From Desulfuromusa sp. (GTDB taxonomy: Bacteria; Desulfobacterota; Desulfuromonadia; Desulfuromonadales; Geopsychrobacteraceae), in contig JADGEB010000001.1 of NCBI GenBank assembly GCA_016744595.1, positions 1-64,000 on the forward strand: a DNA stretch of 64,000 bases. The letters are read 5' to 3'. A program made the translations under genes and the position numbers. Positions 1-6,724 of this stretch are shown here, one piece after another. How positions within the stretch are numbered: the stretch's first letter is position 1; each line of letters begins with the position of its first letter. The notes beneath the pieces were generated by a model. That model was not told where the DNA came from and did not search any database. It saw nothing but the letters and a program-made list of their open reading frames with translations.

Positions 1-1
1 C

Positions 2-1525
2 TTCAAGCGTGGTGAACTTGTCCATACCAACACTCGTGGAATTGCTCCCGGCATTGTCAAACAACTTCCTATGTTGTGGGATGTTCAGGCACATCGCTTT
101 GATTGGGGGGTCGGTGTTAAATGGCAAGGTTATGAACCCTACACAGCCTTTAACATTTATCGCAGTGATCAATATGATGGCGAGTATCAGAAATTAAATA
201 TGGCTCCTGTTCAGGTGCAAGTCAGTAGAAATGCAAATGGGACAATCGATGTCGCCCCGTATTTTTATTCTGATACCACTTTGAAGAAAAGTGAGTTGGC
301 TTTTTATAAGGTTCAGGGGATCGATTTTTTCGCCGATTCCGGGCCAGAAACGATTCCCGTGCTGGGGATGGTGAAGGTAGATCCGCGTCCTGCGCCATTG
401 CGACGCCCTGAAATGAAGTCAGGTGAAATCTCTATTTCCATGACATGGGAACCTTCTCCAGATGAAGATATTGTTGGTTATAATGTTTATCGTACCCGCA
501 ATTATGAAGAGAAGGGCGAGAAACTAAATAACGAACTTATCGCAGGGACGTCGTTCTCAGACGATAATATAGAAGTCGATCTCAATTATTTTTATGCTGT
601 TACCGCAGTAAATAAAGGTGGATATGAGTCTTTACCATCACTGAACGGGCAAGGGTTGGCAAAAGATGCTACACCACCGGAAGTACCAAGTGGCCTCGCT
701 GCTGATGTGGTTAATGCAGAGGTGAACTTACATTGGAGTGGAGTTCAGGCAGAAGACCTTCTCGGGTATCGGATCTATCGAACGATGTCTGTCAATGATC
801 AGGATTGGGCATTGTTGAATAATGACCCTGCCCCTGCTCTGGCTCATATTGATGTTCTGCAAAAAAACCTTTCCCGTCACCCTTATTACTATCGTGTGAC
901 CTCTGTTGATACCCATTTCAATGAATCTGAACCATCAGATTTTGTTAAAATACAGTTGCCCGATGTCACCCCGCCAAAATCACCGTCAATCACAAGTTCT
1001 TCAGTGCGCGAAGGGCAGGTAGCATTGACCTGGTCACAGATTCAGGTTTATGACTTGGCCGGATTTAACGTCTACCGTCAGGTGGACGGACAAAAAATAA
1101 AGGTGAGTCAAGATCTTTTAATCCACTCTTCTTTTGTCGATGCTAAACCACCGGTGGATATTCCCATTATTTACACGGTCGTTGCCGTCGATGAAACAGG
1201 TAACGAATCAGACCCCTCTTCGACGATCAATCTCTCTGTCCGTGATCATGTTAAACCTCAAATTTCATCATTCAAGGCTGGAGTCCTCAACGGGGAAGTC
1301 ATTTTAAAGGTTATTTCAAAAGATACCGACCTCGCAGGGTTTGACGTGTTTAGAAGCCATAATAACCGTGATTTCTTGAAGATCAGCCATGTTCGAATCA
1401 AAGATGCAGAATTCGTTGATGGCAGAGTCAAGAAGGGGAAGCGCTATTTCTATAAAGTGATCATTTGGGATAGGGCTGCCAATCAAACTGAAAGTACTGT
1501 TCGTGAAGTGAGAGTGGTGAAATAA
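2..1525 (+). CDS. Fibronectin type III repeat protein, 5' end outside window
   Basis: The reading frame is open to the left edge of the window with no convincing start (the first in-frame ATG, at 71, has no ribosome binding site), so this is the C-terminal part of a longer protein. It contains about four or five fibronectin-III-like modules of 95-100 residues. Each has the recurring pattern 'aGYxVYR', a Tyr-rich 'YFYxVtAVD' strand and a 'TPP' linker (for example DVTPPKSP). Such proteins are usually exported surface or periplasmic adhesion or scaffold proteins; the exported N-terminus lies outside the window. Ends with TAA, 13 bp from the convergent M48 gene. The exact role cannot be inferred. 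Confidence 0.8.
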   Translation, partial: FKRGELVHTNTRGIAPGIVKQLPMLWDVQAHRFDWGVGVKWQGYEPYTAFNIYRSDQYDGEYQKLNMAPVQVQVSRNANGTIDVAPYFYSDTTLKKSELAFYKVQGIDFFADSGPETIPVLGMVKVDPRPAPLRRPEMKSGEISISMTWEPSPDEDIVGYNVYRTRNYEEKGEKLNNELIAGTSFSDDNIEVDLNYFYAVTAVNKGGYESLPSLNGQGLAKDATPPEVPSGLAADVVNAEVNLHWSGVQAEDLLGYRIYRTMSVNDQDWALLNNDPAPALAHIDVLQKNLSRHPYYYRVTSVDTHFNESEPSDFVKIQLPDVTPPKSPSITSSSVREGQVALTWSQIQVYDLAGFNVYRQVDGQKIKVSQDLLIHSSFVDAKPPVDIPIIYTVVAVDETGNESDPSSTINLSVRDHVKPQISSFKAGVLNGEVILKVISKDTDLAGFDVFRSHNNRDFLKISHVRIKDAEFVDGRVKKGKRYFYKVIIWDRAANQTESTVREVRVVK

Positions 1526-1538
1526 AGCGGTTTTGTTT

Positions 1539-2357
1539 CTATTGAGGGATGGTTAACGTTTCAGCCAAAGACAAGGTCTGTTTAACCGGATATTTCTTCT
1601 GTTTGACCCGTTCGTTTAATGCCTTGATCCGATTTTCAGGATGGGGATGTGAGGCAAGGATGTAGGGGATTTTACTTCCTGCCTCTTCGGACATGCGTTC
1701 AAAGAAGGTTGTTGCCCCTCCGGCATGACCGTAGCGGGCAGTGAGTAGATCAACACCAAATTGGTCGGCGGCAGATTCCTGATCCTGAGAATACTTAACC
1801 TGAAACGTCAGGAGGGTTTTTGAGATGAGATTGCTGGCAGAATTATTCTCCCCCAAAAACAGGATCGAGGCAACTGCCAGGCCTAATCCACGACCCAAAC
1901 CACGTAGGTGGTCACGGTGGGCGAAATGACCCAGCTCATGTGCCAGAATCATGGACAGTTCATTCTCTGATTCGACTTGTGCAAGCAATCCATCAAAAAC
2001 AACAATGCGGCCACCCGGAAGGGCGAAGGCATTAACATCTTCAGTCGCAGCCCGATAGATCGTAAAGTTATAATCGTGGAGCGGTGATTCTGCAGGGATA
2101 ACAGCCAGCAAGGCGTTGAGTCTTTGTTGTAACGCTTGGCTCTTTTCGGCAGGGAATTCATTCAATGCCAGCCCCCCCAACCAGTTCTCGACTCTTACGG
2201 GGATTTTTTCAGCGGCCCAATTGGTTGTTACCCCAAGAAGAAAGAACACACTCCCGGCAATCAGAATCAACCCTCCAATCAGCCACAGCAGCTCGGTCAG
2301 AGGGTGGCTTTTTGAAACGTTGACGTTGTTGTCGAGATGCTTGGGGGTGAATTTCAT
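1539..2357 (-). CDS. M48 family zinc metallopeptidase, membrane-anchored
   Basis: 272 residues. The N-terminus has one strongly hydrophobic segment at about residues 22-45, followed by an M48 peptidase domain with the zinc-binding motif HELGHFAHRDH. A downstream Glu-rich helix (QESAADQFGVD) supplies the third ligand expected of the family. M48 proteases of this type (LoiP/BepA/HtpX relatives) act in envelope protein quality control; that role is family knowledge. The start ATG overlaps the stop of the upstream gene by 4 bp (ATGA), so it is translationally coupled to the YbjQ-like protein at 2354-2830. The three genes at 1539-3153 read as one operon. Confidence 0.85.
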   Translation of the reverse strand: MKFTPKHLDNNVNVSKSHPLTELLWLIGGLILIAGSVFFLLGVTTNWAAEKIPVRVENWLGGLALNEFPAEKSQALQQRLNALLAVIPAESPLHDYNFTIYRAATEDVNAFALPGGRIVVFDGLLAQVESENELSMILAHELGHFAHRDHLRGLGRGLGLAVASILFLGENNSASNLISKTLLTFQVKYSQDQESAADQFGVDLLTARYGHAGGATTFFERMSEEAGSKIPYILASHPHPENRIKALNERVKQKKYPVKQTLSLAETLTIPQ

Positions 2358-2830
2358 GCTTGATTCATGACGATGGCGGTGCCATAGGCGATGGCTTCAA
2401 TACTGCCAACACGCTTTTTCTTATTCGCGCTGCGGCCAATGGTTGATGTTTCAAGGCGCATATTGATGATCATGCCGGCACCCTGTTCTTTGGCCTGTTC
2501 TTTCATCCGCAAAATAGCTTCTCGACGTGCACGATCGACCAGCGATTCATATGATCTAACTCGACCACCGAAGATATTGCGTAAGATGGCGAGCAAGCGT
2601 TTGAAGTAATCAATTGAAACAACCACACTGCCTGAGACCAGTTCGGCTTTGGCAATGCGGTCATCAGGGAAGCTCCCTTCAGCGGTGACAACAGCCATTT
2701 TCAATAATTCCTGCTCACGTTTTTTGATTGAGCGATAATGCTTTTTTTCCGCCCAGGTTCCCGCACTGTAGCCAAGTGTCATCAACACGATAAAGATAAA
2801 TAAATCTAAATTTTGAAATAGAATTTCCAT
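2354..2830 (-). CDS. UPF0145/YbjQ-family protein with N-terminal membrane segment
   Basis: 158 residues. Residues 8-27 form a membrane segment. The rest matches the YbjQ/UPF0145 family (a small 'heavy-metal-binding-like' domain of unknown function): a VSIDYFKRLLAILRNIFGGR stretch, a RARREAILRMKEQAKEQGA helix and a final AYGTAI strand. It is a paralogue of the next gene upstream (2839-3153) but has gained a membrane anchor and an N-terminal extension. It is coupled to the M48 protease downstream by an ATGA overlap. The function is unknown; the context suggests an envelope role together with the protease. Confidence 0.75.
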   Translation of the reverse strand: MEILFQNLDLFIFIVLMTLGYSAGTWAEKKHYRSIKKREQELLKMAVVTAEGSFPDDRIAKAELVSGSVVVSIDYFKRLLAILRNIFGGRVRSYESLVDRARREAILRMKEQAKEQGAGMIINMRLETSTIGRSANKKKRVGSIEAIAYGTAIVMNQA

Positions 2831-2838
2831 GAGATCAC

Positions 2839-3153
2839 CTATTCAACACGGACAGCGGTACCATAAGCGAACAGCTCTGCAGCTCCTTGAGCAACAGAAG
2901 ATGTAGCAAAGCGGATATTAACCACCGCGTTTGCACCCATCAAAGCAGCTTGTTCCTCCATGCGTTTCATCGCTTCTTTGCGTGAATCTTGTAGTAGCTC
3001 GGTGTATCCTTTTAGCTCACCTCCAACCAAGTTTTTCAAGCTGGCCATGAAGTCTCTACCGACATGTTTGGCACGGACTGTACTGCCCTGAACGATACCA
3101 AAATGTTCGACAATCTTTTTTCCGGGAACGGTGTTTACATTGGTCATAATCAT
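2839..3153 (-). CDS. UPF0145/YbjQ-family protein
   Basis: 104 residues when started at the ATG at 3153, which has AAAGGAG nine bases upstream. An in-frame ATG at 3186 is further out and would swallow that ribosome binding site. The protein shows the family hallmarks: a VNTVPGKKIVEHFGIVQGS strand pair, GRDFMASLKNLVGGELKGYT, a basic/acidic helix (SRKEAMKRMEEQAALMGANA) and a terminal AYGTAV. UPF0145 proteins form pentamers in solved structures; the biochemical role is not established. First gene of a three-gene operon with a membrane-anchored paralogue and an M48 protease. Confidence 0.8.
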   Translation of the reverse strand: MIMTNVNTVPGKKIVEHFGIVQGSTVRAKHVGRDFMASLKNLVGGELKGYTELLQDSRKEAMKRMEEQAALMGANAVVNIRFATSSVAQGAAELFAYGTAVRVE

Positions 3154-3186
3154 TGGGCTGGGCTCCTTTGTGTGAATGACTTTCAA

Positions 3187-3529
3187 GACAAAAATGTTAG
3201 CTCTTTTGATTAGTCCGTGTCAATAATGATAATATTAGTTTGTGTGTCGAAGGTTGGTTTTCAGATCAGTATAAGCGGGATAATTATGTGATAAAAACGA
3301 CACAGAAACATAGCCATAATCGGAAATATGGTTGTAACAAGCTGGGGTATTGTTCTTGCTCATAAAATGATTATAGGAAGGTATAAGATTTTCAGGTAAT
3401 GGAATTGTTATATATTCGAATTCACTTATCATGTTTAACAAGTATGATAAACGGTTAGAGAAATGACAACATTTGCATAGATATTGTCAATTAAATTATG
3501 TACGTGTATGGTGGCCAGAACCGCTCAAT
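3187..3529. other. Intergenic DNA left of the cassette array
   Basis: About 340 bp of AT-rich DNA between the divergent UPF0145 operon and the first attC-like element. A 60-odd-codon open frame on the minus strand (about 3235-3441) has no ribosome binding site and no recognisable sequence, so I do not call it. If the element at 3530-3658 is a true attC, this DNA or its right part would be the body of a preceding cassette with no plus-strand gene. I see no attI site and no integrase gene. Confidence 0.4.
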
Positions 3530-3662
3530 AACTTGATGGGATCGACGCTTCGCGCCGACCCCATCGGGGCGCGATTGAGCGTCGCAGGATGCGAAGCGCA
3601 ACCCATCAAAGCGATTCGAGCAATCACACTTGCGTGCGCCGCTCAATCGCGCCCCGTTAGAA
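3530..3662 (+). repeat. attC-like element 1 (left copy of 124-bp repeat)
   Basis: The segment runs from an AAC triplet at 3530-3532 to a GTTAGAA core at 3656-3662. The 124 bp from 3535 to 3658 match 5001-5124 with only two differences. The element contains two palindromes. GATGGGATCGACGC and GCGCCGACCCCATC form a hairpin with a TTC loop; its two A.C mismatches become G.T wobbles on the bottom strand. GGGGCGCGATTGAGCG is exactly complementary to CGCTCAATCGCGCCCC next to the GTTA core. About 129 bp is inside the usual attC size range, but the outer arms do not pair in the canonical way. The MFS gene starts 30 bp after the core. Confidence 0.6.
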
Positions 3663-3687
3663 CTGCAAGTCATCACGAGGTAATATT

Positions 3688-4938
3688 TTGTTAGAACCGA
3701 AGTTAACTACAAAAAACAACGAATATTTGAAAATTTTCACAGCATGTATGGTAACACTGCTTGCAGTATCAACAGTTTTTATGACACAGCCAATCTTTCT
3801 TGAAATTTCAGAGTTTTTTAAAATAGATATTACCCAAGCGCGTTTCTCATTCAGTGTTATTTCTTTATGCTATGCAATTTCCTTCTTTTTTATTGGTCCA
3901 GCTATAGATAGATACAACTTGCCAACCATTGCCGCTATTGGTTTGTTTTTATTGGGTTTATCTGTTGTTTTTGCAGCATACGTAACAGGATTTGATATTT
4001 TCACCATTACATTAGCGGTTATGGGGATTTTCGCAGCATTAGTCCCAGCATCTATGTTTCCCTATATGGCAACTATAGCCCCGCCCAATAAAATTGGTAT
4101 GTACGTTGGTTCAATCGTGGCATCAGCTACATTAGGTGTTATTTTTGGCAGAGTTTCTATGGGAATTCTAACTTCATTCTTTGGATGGAGGGTATCGTTT
4201 AAACTTTTTGCCATAATTATTTTTATTTTTTTATTTCTGACACTGTTTTTTCTTGTAAAAGACAGTGCCCAAGAAAAAACAATAAAAAATAAATCACTTT
4301 TATTGTCATACAAAACATCATTACAGCATTTACTGAATTTCAATGTTTTGTCATTATTGCTAGCCGGATTCAGTCTTTTCTTTGGCTTCCTTGGCATGAT
4401 TACATTTTTATCCTACCGACTCATTGAATCCCCATTCAATTTTTCATCTGGAGAAATCGGCTGGATTAGCTTTGCAGGTATTACCGCGATCATTGCACCT
4501 TTTTCAGGTAATATTTCCCAAAAAATTGGGATCTTTAAAATTATTTTCCCTAGCCTGTTTTTATGCTTGTTTTCTCTTCAGTTGATTGGATGGTTTGATT
4601 CAACCTTATTGATCATAGTAGGGTTACTTTTTCTTTTTATGGGTGTCTATTCGTGTCAACCCTTATTGTTTCTGCTCATAACTGAGCAAGTTCCAAAAGA
4701 GACAATTGGTAGTGCTTCATCGCTTTATATTTTATTTTGCATTGGTGGAGGAAGCCTTTCTTCTATTTTTCTTGGTTCCGTATGGAGCAGTTTTGGCTGG
4801 GCAGGTATTACTGTATCTTGCTCCATTTCCATATTCGTATCTTTATTACTGTTGTTCAGTGTAAAATTTTCTTTAAATAATAAGGCGAGTTCTAACCATT
4901 TAATCAACCGGACGGAAAATACGTCTGTGCAAAATTGA
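3688..4938 (+). CDS. MFS transporter, cassette-borne
   Basis: 416 residues with about twelve hydrophobic membrane segments and the MFS loop between TM2 and TM3 (GPAIDRYNLPT, variant of the motif-A loop). It resembles drug:H+ antiporter-type MFS proteins (YnfM/CynX/Bcr-like); the substrate cannot be read from sequence. The start is TTG at 3688 with GAGG seven bases upstream; no better start lies between this and the attC core at 3656. The gene is clearly AT-rich compared with flanking chromosomal genes, as expected for a cassette acquired from elsewhere. Its last 17 codons overlap the AGTTCTAAC arm. The promoter is not evident; cassettes are often read from outside. Confidence 0.8.
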   Translation: MLEPKLTTKNNEYLKIFTACMVTLLAVSTVFMTQPIFLEISEFFKIDITQARFSFSVISLCYAISFFFIGPAIDRYNLPTIAAIGLFLLGLSVVFAAYVTGFDIFTITLAVMGIFAALVPASMFPYMATIAPPNKIGMYVGSIVASATLGVIFGRVSMGILTSFFGWRVSFKLFAIIIFIFLFLTLFFLVKDSAQEKTIKNKSLLLSYKTSLQHLLNFNVLSLLLAGFSLFFGFLGMITFLSYRLIESPFNFSSGEIGWISFAGITAIIAPFSGNISQKIGIFKIIFPSLFLCLFSLQLIGWFDSTLLIIVGLLFLFMGVYSCQPLLFLLITEQVPKETIGSASSLYILFCIGGGSLSSIFLGSVWSSFGWAGITVSCSISIFVSLLLLFSVKFSLNNKASSNHLINRTENTSVQN

Positions 4939-4996
4939 AAAACAAAATCTAAAATTGCGGTGGCCGGCAAGCAGTTCGTCGCCGCCGGTTATCATG

Positions 4997-5128
4997 AACC
5001 GATGGGATCGACGCTTCGCGCCGACCCCATGGGGGCGCGATTGAGCGTCGCAGGATGCGAAGCGCAACCCATCAAAGCGATTCGAGCAATCACACTGGCG
5101 TGCGCCGCTCAATCGCGCCCCGTTATAT
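4997..5128 (+). repeat. attC-like element 2 (right copy of 124-bp repeat)
   Basis: 98% identical to the copy at 3535-3658 (two substitutions in 124 bp), in the same orientation, ending in CGCCCCGTTATATGA. The flanks outside the 124 bp differ. The expected left arm for cassette 1 (AGTTCTAAC) is not at the left edge of this repeat but about 105 bp earlier, inside the end of the MFS gene. If that is the true arm, the site would be about 235 bp, larger than usual. Either the site carries an extra hairpin insertion or the 9-nt match is coincidental. Confidence 0.6.
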
Positions 5129-5159
5129 GAAAACGATCTCCAGCCAAGGATTATAATAA

Positions 5160-6182
5160 ATGGGAAGGGATGTAACCTTATACCCAAAGAAAGCAACAAG
5201 GGATGACCTTAAAAAATATCTTGAAGGCTTAGGCTTTGAAAAGTGCAGACATTTCTGGGATTGGCCAAAGGGGACTCTTAATTACTCTTGGTTCGATTAT
5301 GAAGATTATAAATCTATAGATGGTGTGTCGGCTGATGTTTATCCTGTCTCCGGTGAAGAATTAAATATTACAGGGAATGAGTGGGCTTTACACGTACGTA
5401 ATTTATACAGTGCCAGTTGGTACGATGTGAAGATGCTAAATGATGTTTTGAGAGGAGCTAGGAAGCTTTTCGGCGGCACTATACAAGGTGATTACGGAAC
5501 GAATCGCTACGCCCCGTTATGGGAAGATGATAGCACCCCTATCAGCAGGGGAATGTCTGCAATTTATAGCCATGTAAAACAAGAGATATCATCAGTCAGA
5601 TTTGCTTTACCTGACGCATCTATAAAACTGCCAAAACCTGTTGAAGGAAAAATCGACGACTTTATAAAGTTTAGTGAAAGCATGGACCCGAGCAGGGTTC
5701 TATATAACGGCCTTGTACCATTTGCGGTTTCAATGTTTGAGTATTTTTTCTCACAAGCTTTTCAAGTTCTAATTAAATATGATCCAGTGGCACTGGAAAA
5801 ACGCACTACTCACAAGCAGAAGCTGGATTTTGAAACATTATTAGAAGTAGAGAAAAAAGAAACAACTGTTGAGAATATTATCGCTAGAAACTATACGTTT
5901 CAAAACCTTAATCAGTTAAACAAGGCCTATAAAGATTGGCTGGATATTGACGTAAGAAAGCTCCTATACAAAAAGAAGAAAATAGGAAATTCGGTAACTT
6001 TCTTGGAAAATCGGATTTCTGACATTATCCAATATAGGCATGGTATTGTTCATCACTTCGCCATTGATCGTTCGCTTACAAAAGATGGATATATTCACAT
6101 GCTAGAAGCGGTCGAGAAGAGCATAGGCGAATTCATTTCATTTGCAGAGAAAAAGTACAAGTTTAAAGTGGAAGAGCATTGA
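5160..6182 (+). CDS. Unrecognised protein with C-terminal HEPN-like motif, cassette-borne
   Basis: 340 residues, soluble, no signal peptide. Start ATG at 5160 with CAAGGA about nine bases upstream. I do not recognise the N-terminal 160 residues, which are rich in Trp/Tyr/Asp. The C-terminal 150 residues are helical and end in QYRHGIVHHFAID (R293, H298/H299), which fits the R-x4-6-H signature of HEPN ribonuclease-type domains. HEPN proteins are common in toxin-antitoxin and abortive-infection systems; that this gene is a defence effector is inference from the motif and the cassette setting. No partner antitoxin or nucleotidyltransferase gene lies beside it. It is the only gene of cassette 2. 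Confidence 0.65.
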   Translation: MGRDVTLYPKKATRDDLKKYLEGLGFEKCRHFWDWPKGTLNYSWFDYEDYKSIDGVSADVYPVSGEELNITGNEWALHVRNLYSASWYDVKMLNDVLRGARKLFGGTIQGDYGTNRYAPLWEDDSTPISRGMSAIYSHVKQEISSVRFALPDASIKLPKPVEGKIDDFIKFSESMDPSRVLYNGLVPFAVSMFEYFFSQAFQVLIKYDPVALEKRTTHKQKLDFETLLEVEKKETTVENIIARNYTFQNLNQLNKAYKDWLDIDVRKLLYKKKKIGNSVTFLENRISDIIQYRHGIVHHFAIDRSLTKDGYIHMLEAVEKSIGEFISFAEKKYKFKVEEH

Positions 6183-6186
6183 AGAA

Positions 6187-6249
6187 TCATATAACAATCG
6201 CGTCAATTAGGACGCTCGCAAGCTCGCGCCTATTACGCGAGCGTTATCT
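6187..6249 (+). repeat. attC site 3 (canonical short attC)
   Basis: A compact imperfect palindrome. TCATATAAC at 6187-6195 pairs across to GTTAT at 6243; TCGCGT pairs with ACGCGA; AATTAGG pairs with CCTATT with one bulge; a GC-rich centre lies around GACGCTCGCAAGCTCGCGCC. Span of about 55-60 bp, GCGTTA right core and bulged arms are typical of integron attC sites. It begins five bases after the stop of the HEPN-like gene. TCATATAAC is the exact reverse complement of the cassette's left end at 5122-5130, which is the best single piece of evidence that this is a functional-type cassette. Confidence 0.85.
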
Positions 6250-6528
6250 TGACATTTATTTATGCCAAAAGGGCTTGCTATTGAATTTATGGGTACCTTT
6301 TCGCGTATGGAGTATGCGCTTAAATTATGGTGAATAGGCCTTATGGAAAATTGATCAACTCGTTCGCTGCGTTCTCTGGGACGTCAAAATGCTGCGCATC
6401 TTTCCTCCCGTTAGCAAGGGTTCAAGCCGCACAGTAGCTTGAACTGGCGGATTTGAGTACATTCAAGCAGTTTGGGAAAAACTAACGGGACATTGTTGAG
6501 AAATCTATTTGTCTGTTCTGCTTTCATC
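6250..6528. other. Intergenic DNA right of the cassette array
   Basis: No credible gene. A segment around 6356-6416 ends in CCCGTTAGC and resembles the outside of an attC, but its arms do not pair. No complement of the next expected cassette left end (GTTATCTTG) is found downstream, so the array probably ends at 6243. The short open frame that runs into the transposase remnant begins in this stretch without a ribosome binding site. Confidence 0.4.
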
Positions 6529-6621
6529 TTGCCACGCCAAGCACGTATCGATATCCCCGGTCTGCTGCAATATGTCATTGTTAAAGGGTTGTTAAAACGG
6601 ACTCTTTTCTTAGTTTTGGAA
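6529..6621 (+). pseudogene. Remnant of a Y1 (IS200/REP-associated) transposase, N-terminus only
   Basis: A TTG codon at 6529 begins the peptide LPRQARIDIPGLLQYVIVKG, the highly conserved N-terminus of REP-associated tyrosine transposases (usual form MPRxARIDxPGxxHHVIxRG). After about 30 codons the similarity is lost. The HUH histidines and catalytic Tyr region are absent, and the 'HHVI' position reads 'QYVI'. The ATG start has become TTG. This is a decayed fragment next to the cassette array and before the convergent MocR gene; it cannot encode an active transposase. Confidence 0.65.
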
Positions 6622-6724
6622 CCGAGAACATCTATAAGACCAGTTCGCCAAATCCAAGTATTTTCTTTTGAAAATGAATTTCCGAACTCTCAGTTTTCTT
6701 GTCATATGAAGAACAGAAGATAAG

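Larger units (their letters stand above)
3656..6243 (+). mobile_element. Integrase-less gene-cassette array (CALIN-like), two cassettes
   Basis: Two plus-strand genes are each followed by an attC-type site, with GTT(A) cores at 3656, 5122 and 6243. Cassette 1 starts GTTAGAACT, and its exact complement AGTTCTAAC occurs at 4889-4897 near the right end. Cassette 2 starts GTTATATGA, and its exact complement TCATATAAC occurs at 6187-6195 as the left arm of attC 3. Such complementarity between cassette left end and attC left arm is expected when a cassette circularises. No intI gene is in the window, so the array looks like a cluster of attC sites lacking an integrase. Base composition of cassette 1 is visibly AT-richer than its neighbours. 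Confidence 0.7.

Noticed and set aside
3235-3441. Minus-strand 60-codon open frame left of the first attC-like element
   Set aside because: No ribosome binding site, no recognisable sequence, and it lies in AT-rich intergenic DNA; coding is not supported.
4062-4397. Long antisense frame inside the MFS gene
   Set aside because: A shadow of the transporter's membrane-segment codons; no start signals and an AT-rich random composition.
6356-6420. Possible fourth attC ending in CCCGTTAGC
   Set aside because: The arms do not pair (left AACTCGTTCG, right CTTTCCTCCC), and no matching cassette end is found.
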